The notes below the pieces were generated by a model. That model was not told the origin of the DNA. It worked only from the letters and a program-made list of their open reading frames with translations, and made no database searches. DNA of 64,000 nt from Shewanella sp. GD04112 (lineage in GTDB: Bacteria; Pseudomonadota; Gammaproteobacteria; Enterobacterales; Shewanellaceae), in assembly GCF_029835735.1 (NCBI RefSeq), contig NZ_JAOEAL010000001.1:1426001-1490000 (forward strand), in the 5' to 3' direction. The translations under genes were made by a program, and so were the position numbers. Positions within the stretch are counted from its first letter, which is position 1, and the number at the start of each line of letters is the position of its first letter. Positions 29,201 to 37,502 of this stretch are shown here, one piece after another.

Positions 29201-29345
29201 AAGGAGTGATGACAGAGGCAAAGCGGTTGGTGATATGTGGATCTTCGGTGCGTGGCAAACTGGACATAGCGCCAAATCCCGCGACCAGCAGCAGGGCGAT
29301 CACTAGGCTGACTAAGCGACCATTTTCGACGAAGGCTTTAATCAT
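26265..29345 (-). CDS. RND efflux transporter, inner-membrane permease (AcrB/HAE family)
   Basis: Proton-driven resistance-nodulation-division pump (1026 aa). N-terminal transmembrane helix (VSLVIALLLVAGFGAMSSL), a porter region opening with YPGASAERVE, a helix cluster (~330-540) with MVDNAIVIVDAI where charged relay residues lie, a second porter half, and a second helix cluster (~850-1010) including ALLGLMGLAINAAIVILAE. Paired with the fusion-protein gene only 2 bp upstream. The substrate is unknown. No outer-membrane factor gene is adjacent, so a TolC encoded elsewhere is presumed. Confidence 0.9.
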   Translation of the reverse strand: MIKAFVENGRLVSLVIALLLVAGFGAMSSLPRTEDPHITNRFASVITPYPGASAERVEALVTEVLENQLRRLEEIKLIQSTSRPGISVIQLELKDTVTDTDPVWSRARDLLADTRNTLPDGIQTPTLDDQVGYAYTAILSLVWNDSSQPRVDMLNRYAKELQSRLRLLSGTDFVKLYGAPEEEILVQLDGYKMSQLQLTPGTIAKILSSADSKIAAGEINNNHFRALVEVSGELDSQSRIRQVPLKVDAQGQIIRLGDIAHISRQPKTPADSIALVDGEQGVFVAARMLNNTRVDIWQGQVKQLVDEFNQELPANIKVQWLFEQNSYTSERLGGLIVNLLQGFVIILAVLLLTLGLRNAIIVALSLPLTALFTLACMKYIGLPIHQMSVTGLVVALGIMVDNAIVIVDAIAQRRQQGMSRLSAVSETLHHLWLPLAGSTITTILAFAPIVLMPGAAGEFVGGIAMSVMFALLGSYVISHTLIAGLAGRFSLEGRHPVWYQHGINVPLVSGYFQASLRFALNRPLLSATFIGIIPLLGFYASGKMTEQFFPPSDRDMFQIELYLAPHVSLENTLNQVQLMDKQLHQIEGITQVDWVVGGNTPSFYYNLTQRQQGATNYAQAMVKASDFERANALIPELQQTLDKAFPEAQVLVRKLEQGPPFNAPVELMIFGPNLETLRSLGDEVRNILAATPDVLHTRATLSAGAPKVWLQVNEDASLISGLTLTDIARQVQMATTGVIGGSVLEQTESLPIRVRLGDTSREQASRLSEIQLVTPSGTAVPLSALSHNEVQVSRGAIPRRNGQRVNTIEAYIVSGVLPAQVLNDVKDKVAAISLPAGYRIEIGGESAKRNEAVGNLLSNLILVVTLLLATVVLSFNSFRLTAIILLSALQSAGLGLLAVYVFGYPFGFPVIIALLGLMGLAINAAIVILAELEDTDNARAGDKEVIITTVSSCGRHISSTTITTVGGFIPLIIAGGGFWPPFAIAIAGGTLLTTLLSLVWVPTMYLLLMKTRRTAPTPALSSQIAS

Positions 29346-29347
29346 GA

Positions 29348-30460
29348 TTACCTCGTCGACGCGATGGAAGAAACGGCTTGGCCCACCACTAACTTATGTA
29401 AGCCTTGAGTCACATATTGTTCGTCGGCTTTAATCGCTCCTTGGATATAAGCCATATCCTGCGTGGTGTAGAGAATATCGACATCGCGACGCTCTATTTG
29501 AGTTGAAGCGTTATCAGCTGTTTGTTGCGCCGTAACATAGATATTCCAGCGTCCTCTAATACCATCAATCAGTGCTGAAATTGGCACCCAGTAGCCTGCT
29601 TGTTCAACGGTTTGTTGTTGATGTAAATAGGCTATTTCTCCATTTATCACCTTGGCCTGTGCAGGTAGACTAATCCGCAGTTGTACCGTGCGGCTAATGG
29701 GGTTGACCTCGGCACTGATCCCAGCGACTTTAGCCATAAATAGTTGATTCTGGACACTAACCTTTACTTCTTGTCCGGTAGTGAATTGGTTAGCAATGGC
29801 AACCGGGACACCGATATAGGCCTCGGTATTGATGCTACCAACTAAGGTAAAGACAGAGTTACCCGCGGCAACGACTTCCCCCAAATTATGTTGGCGCTGA
29901 CTGATGATGCCATCAAAGGGGGCGAGTAAGTGTGATTTGTCGAGTTTGAGTTGATTGGCATGTTGCGAGGCGAGCAAGCGTTGTTTAGCCGCCTCTAGGC
30001 TGGTGAGTTGAGTTCGAGTTTCATCGAGCAATTGTTCAGAGACATAACCGGACTTTTTCAGTTCTAGATTCCGTTTGAGGGTGCTGGTGGCAAGGTCGAC
30101 ATCGGCTTGGGTTTGCGCCAGACTTGCTTGGATCTCCTGATGTTCGGCATCGAGCAAGCGGGTATCGAGCGTAGCCAATACTTGCCCTTGCGTCACCTTA
30201 GCACCGCTATCGACAGTTAACTCACTGAGCTTACCCGATAATTCGAAGCCGACACCCGTGGTATTGCCGGCGCGGATCGTGCCAGTGAATACTTGCTCAC
30301 TCTGATAGCTAGTCGACAAGCGCAGTGGCGCCGTCGTCACGGTTTGCAATTGGGTGGCGTTGGCATGCTCTGTCACTTCCTTTTGACAGGCCGTTAAGGC
30401 GGTGACGGCAATCACGCAAAGGTAAAATGCACGCCAAGAACATCGGGCAGTTCGATCCAT
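29348..30460 (-). CDS. RND efflux periplasmic adaptor (membrane fusion) lipoprotein
   Basis: Links the inner-membrane pump to an outer-membrane channel. A lipoprotein-type leader ends in ALTAC (~Cys25). A biotinyl-lipoyl-like barrel (GFELSGKLSELTVDSGAKVTQGQVLATLD) flanks an alpha-helical hairpin (~95-170), followed by LLAPFDGIISQRQHNLGEVVAAG and a beta-barrel region. 370 aa, usual for the family. First gene of the pump operon, divergent from the TetR regulator, with two palindromic operators in between. Confidence 0.9.
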   Translation of the reverse strand: MDRTARCSWRAFYLCVIAVTALTACQKEVTEHANATQLQTVTTAPLRLSTSYQSEQVFTGTIRAGNTTGVGFELSGKLSELTVDSGAKVTQGQVLATLDTRLLDAEHQEIQASLAQTQADVDLATSTLKRNLELKKSGYVSEQLLDETRTQLTSLEAAKQRLLASQHANQLKLDKSHLLAPFDGIISQRQHNLGEVVAAGNSVFTLVGSINTEAYIGVPVAIANQFTTGQEVKVSVQNQLFMAKVAGISAEVNPISRTVQLRISLPAQAKVINGEIAYLHQQQTVEQAGYWVPISALIDGIRGRWNIYVTAQQTADNASTQIERRDVDILYTTQDMAYIQGAIKADEQYVTQGLHKLVVGQAVSSIASTR

Positions 30461-30499
30461 TTGAATCCTTCCGTTGTAAGCTTAAAGTTAAGTTTATGT

Positions 30500-30521
30500 A
30501 ACTAGACTTGCTAGTCTAGTT
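30500..30521. promoter_or_regulatory. TetR operator 1
   Basis: Perfect inverted repeat AACTAGACT-N4-AGTCTAGTT in the divergent promoter region between the efflux operon and its TetR regulator. Same half-site as the second copy 28 bp away. Confidence 0.8.
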
Positions 30522-30527
30522 GTGTGG

Positions 30528-30549
30528 AACTAGACTGTCTAGTCTATTT
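30528..30549. promoter_or_regulatory. TetR operator 2
   Basis: Inverted repeat AACTAGACT-N4-AGTCTATTT, the same half-sites as operator 1 with two end mismatches in one arm. Centre-to-centre distance between the two is 28 bp, close to three helical turns, so both dimers can bind the same DNA face. Confidence 0.78.
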
Positions 30550-30597
30550 TGTGCTTAACTAATACGAATTAATTATGTTGCTACCTTGAGTGAAGAT

Positions 30598-31218
30598 ATG
30601 ACTCAGTCCTCCGATATCCCGATGAGCCGCAGTGAACAAAAGAAACAGCAAGTGCTGGTGGCGGCCATTGACTTGTTTTGCCGCCAGGGGTTTCCCCATA
30701 CCAGCATGGATGAAGTGGCGAAACAGGCGGGCGTGTCCAAACAAACTGTGTACTCCCATTACGGCAGTAAAGATGATTTGTTTGTGGCGGCGATTGAATC
30801 CAAATGCGTTGGCCACAACTTAAATGCCGATTTACTCAGCGATCCAAGTCAACCCGAAGCCACCCTCACCGAATTTGCGCTGCAATTTGGTGAGATGATC
30901 GTTAGCCCTGAGGCGATTACCGTATTTAAAGCCTGTGTGGCGCAATCTGAGAGCCACCCTGAAGTTTCAAGGTTGTTTTTTGAGGCGGGGCCACAGCATA
31001 TGCTTGCGATGCTGACAAAATATTTAGGGGCGGTTGAAGCGCTTGGAGTGTATCGCTTTTCACAACCGCATCACTGCGCGGTACGTTTGTGTTTAATGTT
31101 GTTTGGTGAGTTGAAACTCAGGTTAGAGTTAGGGCTTGAAACCGAGCCTTTATTGGGGGAGCGTGAACAGTATATTCGGGGTTGTGCCGAGATGTTTTTA
31201 AAAGCCTACCGAGTGTAA
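30598..31218 (+). CDS. TetR-family transcriptional regulator of the RND pump
   Basis: Probable repressor of the divergent efflux operon and of itself. N-terminal TetR helix-turn-helix (~15-62; AAIDLFCRQGFPHTSMDEVAKQAGVSKQTVYSHYGSKDDLF, residues 22-60) and an all-helical ligand-binding C terminus (~70-206). Start taken as ATG 30598; TTG 30586 is an alternative. The linkage to two matched palindromes upstream is strong contextual support. The inducing ligand is unknown. Confidence 0.88.
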   Translation: MTQSSDIPMSRSEQKKQQVLVAAIDLFCRQGFPHTSMDEVAKQAGVSKQTVYSHYGSKDDLFVAAIESKCVGHNLNADLLSDPSQPEATLTEFALQFGEMIVSPEAITVFKACVAQSESHPEVSRLFFEAGPQHMLAMLTKYLGAVEALGVYRFSQPHHCAVRLCLMLFGELKLRLELGLETEPLLGEREQYIRGCAEMFLKAYRV

Positions 31219-31330
31219 CAACATTAAGCGGTTGGTATCAGTTTGTATCTTCTTCGAAAAGAGTTTACTTTTGTTTGAAATCGAGCGTATTATTCGCGAC
31301 AAATTACTCACAGTAACGCAAGGAGCAGGC

Positions 31331-32278
31331 GTGACTAAATCACTTGATTCTCGAGTCAGCATAAAGCCCAGCCTAATGTATATAGGATTGGGATTAATGC
31401 CTTTTTTAAGTTATGCCGTATCCGCGGCTGAGGCGCGCCCACAAGCGCAATACAAGCCATTTAAGTTGAGTGTATCGCAGATTAGTACCCAGAGTGCATC
31501 GGTTGCCAATGGCGATACAGAGTTGCAGCGGGACAGCTTATTACTCAACGCGAGTGTCAATATTCCCCTAGATAAACAGTGGTCTATTGGAATGCGTGTC
31601 GGTTACGATAGGCTTGATTACGATTGGCGCAATATCCGTTTAACGGGGGCGAATAACGCCGCAGGCCTGTTTAGTGATGCGGGTGAAACCTGGGAAAATA
31701 TCGACCGTTATCGCGCGGGCCTATCCCTTAGCTATCGGATGGATAAGCATTGGTCCTTTATGTTGTCGCCACAACTTCAATATGCCTATGCCGATACCGC
31801 ATCGGCGAGCCATGCGCAGAGTTATGGTGTGGTTGCGTCGGCCATGTATGCCTTCGAGTCGGGCAATATGCTCGGTTTTGGCGTTGCGTATTTAAACGAT
31901 ATCGATGAAGTGCGCACTATGCCTTATCTGGCGGTGAGTTGGCAGATTAATGATCGTTGGCGGTTAGCGAACCCATCCCAAGCGGGATTTAGTGGCCCTG
32001 CGGGTTTGGAGCTGAGTTATCAAATGAGCCCGGCATGGAATGTTGGCTTTGGTCATTCACGTCGCACCGAGCGATTTTTAGTCGCCGATAAAGATACCGT
32101 AGTAGAGACTAACGAGTGGGTGAGTTATTTGCGTGCTGGTTGGCAAGCTACGCCGGCCATTGCGCTGAATCTTTACGCGGGTTACTACTTCAATGGTGAA
32201 TTGGAAGTCACCGATCAAACGGCGCTCGATATGGATAACCAAGGCGCTGCCGCCTTGGATCTCGAGTTCCGATTTTAA
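31331..32278 (+). CDS. Putative outer-membrane beta-barrel protein (DUF6268-like)
   Basis: About 315 residues. A signal peptide (~1-35; YIGLGLMPFLSYAVSAAEA) is followed by alternating amphipathic beta-strands rich in aromatic residues (WSIGMRVGYDRLDYDW, HWSFMLSPQLQYAY, MLGFGVAYLND) and a terminal Phe (DLEFRF), features of an outer-membrane barrel. I chose GTG 31331 because AAGGAG lies 7-11 nt upstream; the frame opens further upstream without a good ribosome site. The family name is from memory and the function is unknown. It ends directly against the convergent next gene. Confidence 0.65.
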   Translation: MTKSLDSRVSIKPSLMYIGLGLMPFLSYAVSAAEARPQAQYKPFKLSVSQISTQSASVANGDTELQRDSLLLNASVNIPLDKQWSIGMRVGYDRLDYDWRNIRLTGANNAAGLFSDAGETWENIDRYRAGLSLSYRMDKHWSFMLSPQLQYAYADTASASHAQSYGVVASAMYAFESGNMLGFGVAYLNDIDEVRTMPYLAVSWQINDRWRLANPSQAGFSGPAGLELSYQMSPAWNVGFGHSRRTERFLVADKDTVVETNEWVSYLRAGWQATPAIALNLYAGYYFNGELEVTDQTALDMDNQGAAALDLEFRF

Positions 32279-32842
32279 TTACTGGCCCAGCATGGCCTCT
32301 TTGAGGCTCTTCTGGGCAGGTTTTTCCCCTAGCCAAATTTTGAGTAAGGCTTGGCGGAACATTTCCCCTTCAATCGTGGCTTGTTCTTGACCATTTTTAT
32401 AGGCGGTAACGCCACGGCTTTTGTTGGCGACCAAAGTGAATTGGTCGCCTTCTTTGATTTCATCCTTAAATAGCGCCATAAAGGCGTCAATTTGTGGCTG
32501 AATGTCGGTCGTATTATCGGCGGTCGCGTGCTCAAAACCTTCGGTTATCGCATCACGCATTTTCTCGGAAGTAATCATTCCTGACGTAATATTGAGGCGA
32601 ATCGCCGCAACCGGGGCATTGATCACCTCGGTCATGGTTTTGCTCGGGGTGGGGACATACAGGCTACCCACATACAAATCCATGAAGAACTTGCTGCGAA
32701 CACCAACGCCATTCAATTGTAGCGCCTGAGCGTTGAGCGTGATGCTGTCGGCAACTTGGATACCAGAGACTTCATTAGCTTGGGTGAATAGCGGAAAAAG
32801 CAAAGCGGTAGTGAGCGTTAAGGTTGAGAGTAACTTCATCAT
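32279..32842 (-). CDS. Chalcone-isomerase-like periplasmic protein
   Basis: About 187 residues, with an N-terminal signal peptide (LSTLTLTTALLFPLFTQANE). The fold-family core is QLNGVGVRSKFFMDLYVGSLYVPTPS and a C-terminal IWLGEKPAQKSLKEAMLG typical of bacterial chalcone-isomerase-like proteins, whose roles are largely undefined. Start ATG 32842 is preceded by GAGG; an ATG three codons earlier overlaps that site. Stop codons of this gene and the plus-strand barrel gene abut at 32278/32279. Confidence 0.75.
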   Translation of the reverse strand: MMKLLSTLTLTTALLFPLFTQANEVSGIQVADSITLNAQALQLNGVGVRSKFFMDLYVGSLYVPTPSKTMTEVINAPVAAIRLNITSGMITSEKMRDAITEGFEHATADNTTDIQPQIDAFMALFKDEIKEGDQFTLVANKSRGVTAYKNGQEQATIEGEMFRQALLKIWLGEKPAQKSLKEAMLGQ

Positions 32843-33085
32843 ACACCTCATATTTTTTTAGTTATGGTCGCTGAGCGTATCCATGGGATTGACGGCTCAA
32901 ACGAAGATTAATCTGTTGATTGCCAAGCGATACTAATCGAAACCAAAGGGGAGCGATAGCCTAATCTGTACAAGCTATCGCTTAGGAGGTAAATCAAGTT
33001 GGGCTGCTTTCTTTTGAGGGACAGCTTAAAAAAGTAAAAAGTCGGAATTATTGGTTTGAGCCATTCGACTTATTGGCAGATGTGG

Positions 33086-33565
33086 TTAGCCACGAACACC
33101 TAATTTATATTGGCCATTTTGTTCAAACATCACCGCTTGTTTTTGCTTAGGGGAGATCAGAATTGGGCCATCATCGAAAAACAGAAAGCACTTCCAGTTG
33201 CGGACAAAGACATCCCAACGAGTCTCAATCACTTGATATTTTTCGTAGCAAAAATAGACCTGAGTATCGTCTGGCCACTGGATAAACTCGGCCAACATTT
33301 CGGGTAGGCTATTATCTTCACTGTCCCACGCACTCTGCCAATGATCCGTTTTGACCCATGCGTTGGCTTTAGCGGCCCAATCCCCTTTAGTAAACTGCTC
33401 GGCGCGGCTACTTTTATTGCTAATCCACTGATTCCAAACCAGCATGGCGCTTTTGTCCGTCAGCGGCAGAATGCCAGTCTTGTCATCATCGCTTACAGGC
33501 AAGTCTTTGTGGTTAAAAATCCACTTACGGCGATAGGTGTCTAAAGGTATGTAGGTATGAGCCAA
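33086..33565 (-). CDS. DUF2947-type protein
   Basis: About 159 residues, Trp/Asp-rich and soluble (YIPLDTYRRKWIFNHKDLPV near the N terminus; LVWNQWISNKSSRAEQF). Its function is unknown; the family assignment is from memory and is not certain. Start: no ATG fits. TTG 33565 follows AGGAG at 7 nt and gives the homologous-looking MAHTYIPLD. A 30-odd-residue extension from a distant ATG looks spurious. Lies 71 bp from the maf1 terminator. Confidence 0.72.
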   Translation of the reverse strand: MAHTYIPLDTYRRKWIFNHKDLPVSDDDKTGILPLTDKSAMLVWNQWISNKSSRAEQFTKGDWAAKANAWVKTDHWQSAWDSEDNSLPEMLAEFIQWPDDTQVYFCYEKYQVIETRWDVFVRNWKCFLFFDDGPILISPKQKQAVMFEQNGQYKLGVRG

Positions 33566-33636
33566 GCAATATCTCCTAGGAAATGGCAAGATTGAAACAG
33601 GCTCATTATAAGATGCTAAGCATGAATAATAAAATC

Positions 33637-33662
33637 GCCAAGTGGAGATATCACCACTTGGC
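33637..33662 (-). terminator. Terminator of the maf1 gene
   Basis: Perfect 9-bp stem GCCAAGTGG/CCACTTGGC with an 8-nt loop. On the minus strand it is followed by GATTTTATTATT. Confidence 0.7.
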
Positions 33663-33669
33663 AACTAGG

Positions 33670-36135
33670 TTATTGTGCTTCAGTCATGATTCGGGTGAGT
33701 TCTGCCACATAATGTTGTGCTACCTGATTACTCGGATCGGCATTGAGGGCATTGGTAAACGCAGTGTGTGCGCCTTCTGCTTGGCCAAGTTCAACCATGA
33801 ATAAGCCAAGTTTTATCCAAGTCTGCGTATCTGAAGGATATTTTTCTAAGTAGTCTAGATAGACGTTGACTGACGCTTGGATTTTTCCGCGTAGCTTAAG
33901 GATATGCGCATACTGTGGCATGTACTCATCACTGTGGGTCAAAATTTTGACAAGGGTTGACTCGGCCAGCTCAAGTTTGCTCAATTTTAGCGCAAGTAGA
34001 ATAATGTGTTTTAACTCCATCTCCGTATAGAGGTGTTCAGGCAGTGCCAATAGAACCTTTAAGGCTTGCTCAAGCTGTTGTTCTAGGTTTAACTTGAATG
34101 ATAAAGCTAAATGATACAATCTGTTAGCTTCTGGATTAGTATCAATTATCGACTTTAAATTATCGACAATAAGCGTGAGACCTTGATGATGTTGTGACTG
34201 GTTTTGTCGTATGATTTTGGTATAAACACGTTCCATTGAGGAGCCTGCTGTTAACTTGTCAACATAGGTTTGTCTAACCTCAGTAAGACTTTTTTGATAT
34301 AGCTCATGAATCTCTAGCAATAATGATTGTTCATCTACACTAAATACTCGTGTTTTGTGCATATTTTGCCAAATAATGCCTCTACCCGGCTGACCTTCAT
34401 TTTTCCACTTTGACGCTAAGTCTGATAATGGAGTATCGCCTAGTTCATTTAACCTAAATTGTATTTTATTACAGGCATTTTCAACTAAATTTAAGATATT
34501 CGAGCAGCTAGAGGATAGTGCATCATAGTATCTTTTCGTCATTTCATTTATATGCGACTGAGACCAGGTTTCAGTTTCTCGTGTCGTTAAAAAATGGGAG
34601 AATTCAAAATAACCATAAAATTTAGCTAGCTTTGCTAGTTCTGAATATTTTTTGTTTATTTTGTATTCTATTTTATTTATCTCATCAAGTACATTCGCTG
34701 ATGATTTTGAATTTAATGTTAGGTTGGTAGACAACACTTGTGCTTTTTTTGATAATGAAAGCAGCTTGGCTAATTCATCTTTAGTTTTAATACATTTTTT
34801 TTGTATAAATAATAGATCTTTTTTAATATCACTCGATGACCAATCAATATTATCTATTTTTTTTGAACCAAATATATCTAATGTGATCGCTTGTGGGGTA
34901 ATGTGAGATATCCCTTGGATTTTAGCTGCGTTACTACATAAATTGAACATTTCAACTTGAGGGTTGTTTTTTGCTTCTTGTTCGAGAGCTTCCATAGCAT
35001 GCTTTAGCTGTATTAATGTTTCAGCTTGATAACCTGCATAGGTCTCAACCCATATAGTGTTATGACCTAATCTAGGCCCAAGACTCGCTTCAATAGTCCC
35101 ACTTGCATGACTATAACCAGACTTTGAATAGCAAAAATCAACTCCACTAAGCAATATCTTGCTAAACCCCATTTCAATAGCTAGCCGCACTGAACTATTA
35201 GTAACCGTTGGCCCAACAGTGATAATGTTATCGTGATCTATATCACTTTCCCACGGTAAGCGTTGGCCCATATAAAGGGACTTTCCTGGCCATTGGGATA
35301 AAATTTTTGGGCTAACATGATATGAATTGACAAATAGTGTTTCATTAGTTAAATCAAACATACCACGACTGACATCGAAGCTGACCTCTTGTGGATCAAC
35401 ACTGACAACTATATCAGGAGTAATACCATAATTAACTAATCTTCCTGCAATTCGAGAGACTGAAAATATAAATAAATCTTTTTGATTTTCTTTAATCCAG
35501 TCAATGTTATCATCCAAAGATGGACCTCCGGCGATAACGATACTTGTTTTGCCATTAAATTTATTTCTCAATAATTTTGCTTGGCTATGGTTGTCTGGAA
35601 TGTTATTTAGTTGTGTTTGGATAAATATTTTCTGAGTGAAATTTATTTGATTTTCGAAGTGTTCACTTTGCAGTCTAGATTCAACAGTATTTAATAAGAT
35701 GTTGTAATCTTCAATGTGTTTAGCTGCTACAGCAAGTGAGGAATATATGCTATATTCTGTTTTTGCTATAAATAACTTTATATCTTCTAGTTTTAATGTT
35801 TCATCAAATTGTGACTCATCGATGATGATAAGTTTTTTTTGTAACTCAGTTGGAATATCAATGACTAATAGTGGCAATACTGAAGATAACTCGACTATAA
35901 TAAATTTACTACCGTCAGGAATACCTTCTTCTAATATGTAATTCGCTAATAATCCAGAATCCATACCAACAATGATATTAAGCCTGTCTTTTTGAGAAAA
36001 AGCCTTTTTAAACTTACCATCATAGATGGTTTTGGAGTCAAGTCCTTCAAAGGTAGAGCGATTTATGCTGGGTAAGTAGTACTCGTTGAAGCGACTTATT
36101 GCAAAGTTATTCAATATGTTGGTTTGTAGTTGCAT
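33670..36135 (-). CDS. maf1: Motility-associated factor (Maf) glycosyltransferase, long form
   Basis: 821-residue protein of the DUF115/MptE-like Maf family. In other polar flagellates Maf proteins transfer nonulosonic acid onto flagellin in the cytoplasm before export. The central catalytic region has SIVIAGGPSLDDNIDWIKEN, DIVVSVDPQEVSFDV and LLSGVDFCYSKSGYSHASG (~195-350). The C-terminal ~130 residues are TPR-like (ALPEHLYTEMELKHI, WIKLGLFMVELGQAEGAHTAF). GAGGAAAAT precedes the ATG. The N-terminal two thirds are markedly AT-rich relative to flanking genes. Divergent from pseB. Confidence 0.88.
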   Translation of the reverse strand: MQLQTNILNNFAISRFNEYYLPSINRSTFEGLDSKTIYDGKFKKAFSQKDRLNIIVGMDSGLLANYILEEGIPDGSKFIIVELSSVLPLLVIDIPTELQKKLIIIDESQFDETLKLEDIKLFIAKTEYSIYSSLAVAAKHIEDYNILLNTVESRLQSEHFENQINFTQKIFIQTQLNNIPDNHSQAKLLRNKFNGKTSIVIAGGPSLDDNIDWIKENQKDLFIFSVSRIAGRLVNYGITPDIVVSVDPQEVSFDVSRGMFDLTNETLFVNSYHVSPKILSQWPGKSLYMGQRLPWESDIDHDNIITVGPTVTNSSVRLAIEMGFSKILLSGVDFCYSKSGYSHASGTIEASLGPRLGHNTIWVETYAGYQAETLIQLKHAMEALEQEAKNNPQVEMFNLCSNAAKIQGISHITPQAITLDIFGSKKIDNIDWSSSDIKKDLLFIQKKCIKTKDELAKLLSLSKKAQVLSTNLTLNSKSSANVLDEINKIEYKINKKYSELAKLAKFYGYFEFSHFLTTRETETWSQSHINEMTKRYYDALSSSCSNILNLVENACNKIQFRLNELGDTPLSDLASKWKNEGQPGRGIIWQNMHKTRVFSVDEQSLLLEIHELYQKSLTEVRQTYVDKLTAGSSMERVYTKIIRQNQSQHHQGLTLIVDNLKSIIDTNPEANRLYHLALSFKLNLEQQLEQALKVLLALPEHLYTEMELKHIILLALKLSKLELAESTLVKILTHSDEYMPQYAHILKLRGKIQASVNVYLDYLEKYPSDTQTWIKLGLFMVELGQAEGAHTAFTNALNADPSNQVAQHYVAELTRIMTEAQ

Positions 36136-36506
36136 ATTTTCCTCGATTGGGGAACAACTTGAACGTAGACTTTAAGTGCCATAACGATAAATGACACTTG
36201 ATTGCAGTTCTTCGACAATGCAATTTATGTTCCAGCGCATTTTTGATGGTGTAAAGCCAAAGTGTTTAGGTTGAAAAAATTTTTTAAATGATGAGTTTGT
36301 TATGAGTGTAGCAATAAGTCTATAAAAAATATTTTATTTGTGCTTTTTTATAATACTATCGCTTGTTTGTATGGTACTTTTGCTCTTGATTGTTTCAATA
36401 TGAATTTATGGCGTGGATTTTGTATGGTATGGCGCTACATTGACAAATTGACTTATCGTTGTCACAAGTTGCGAATTGAAGATCTCAATAGTGGGCGGGA
36501 AACTCT
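36136..36506. other. AT-rich divergent promoter region of maf1 and pseB
   Basis: About 370 bp without a gene. Short ORFs here (for example 36340-36531) lack ribosome sites and overlap pseB. AT-rich with TATAAT-like sequences (around 36350) and TTGACA (around 36440), but no promoter I can place with confidence. No sigma-54 or sigma-28 match found. Confidence 0.45.
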
Positions 36507-37502
36507 ATGTTTGATAACAAAACAATTTTGATTACCGGTGGCACTGGGTCATTTGGACAAAAATACACCAAAACCATTTTACAACGTTATAAACCGAAGC
36601 GGTTGATCATTTTTTCCCGTGATGAACTAAAGCAATATGAGATGCAACAAATATTTAATGCCCCTTGTATGCGTTATTTTATTGGTGATGTGCGCGATGG
36701 TGATCGCCTAAAGCAAGCCTTTAAAGATGTTGATTTTGTTATCCATGCCGCAGCACTTAAACAGGTTCCCGCTGCCGAATACAATCCGATGGAATGCATA
36801 AAAACCAATATTCATGGAGCCGAAAATGTGATCCGGGCAGCCATCAGTAATAATGTTAAGAAGGTTATTGCTCTCTCAACTGACAAAGCAGCAAGCCCAA
36901 TTAATTTATATGGTGCGACTAAGTTGGCCTCCGATAAGCTGTTTGTTGCCGCCAATAACGTGGTAGGAGATGGCAAAACCCGATTCGCCGCAGTTCGCTA
37001 TGGTAATGTCGTGGGGTCACGTGGTTCAGTTGTGCCATTCTTTAAACAACTGATTGTAAATGGTGCGACTTCGCTGCCCATTACGCATCCCGATATGACA
37101 CGATTTTGGATTACTCTGCAGGATGGAGTTGACTTTGTTTTAAAGAATTTTTCCCGTATGCAGGGGGGGGAGATCTTCGTCCCTAAAATTCCCTCTATTC
37201 GGATCACTGATCTTGCAACAGCCTATGGGCCTAGTTTGGATCAGCAGATTGTAGGTATTCGTCCCGGGGAAAAAATGCATGAGGTCATGTGTCCAGGGGA
37301 TGACTCCCATCACACGATCGAATTTGATGACCACTTTGTCATCACGCCAAGTATTCGTTTTTTTGGGCGTGAAACAGATTTTTGTACCAATGCTTTAGGA
37401 GAGAAGGGGCAGGCTGTGCCGATGGGATTTGAATATAATTCTGGCACTAATCCACATTTTTTAACACAGGCTGAAATTCTTAAACTGGATACCGTTGCAT
37501 GA
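36507..37502 (+). CDS. pseB: UDP-N-acetylglucosamine 4,6-dehydratase (inverting)
   Basis: First step of pseudaminic-acid-type sugar synthesis: inverting dehydration of UDP-GlcNAc to UDP-2-acetamido-2,6-dideoxy-beta-L-arabino-hexos-4-ulose. Extended SDR fold: nucleotide-binding GGTGSFG (residues 11-17), STDKAASPINLYGATK containing the Lys/Tyr region, and TRFWITLQDGVDFV. 331 aa, as for PseB/FlaA1. Overlaps pseC by four bases (ATGA 37499-37502), indicating translational coupling. Confidence 0.93.
   Translation: MFDNKTILITGGTGSFGQKYTKTILQRYKPKRLIIFSRDELKQYEMQQIFNAPCMRYFIGDVRDGDRLKQAFKDVDFVIHAAALKQVPAAEYNPMECIKTNIHGAENVIRAAISNNVKKVIALSTDKAASPINLYGATKLASDKLFVAANNVVGDGKTRFAAVRYGNVVGSRGSVVPFFKQLIVNGATSLPITHPDMTRFWITLQDGVDFVLKNFSRMQGGEIFVPKIPSIRITDLATAYGPSLDQQIVGIRPGEKMHEVMCPGDDSHHTIEFDDHFVITPSIRFFGRETDFCTNALGEKGQAVPMGFEYNSGTNPHFLTQAEILKLDTVA

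Noticed and set aside
36214..36230. Sigma-54-like TGACAC...TTGCA near pseB/maf1
   Set aside because: The spacing between the GG-equivalent and GC is 9, not 10, and GG is GA; not a credible promoter.
36340..36531. 63-codon ORF upstream of pseB
   Set aside because: No ribosome site, very AT-rich, and overlaps the well-supported pseB start in another frame.
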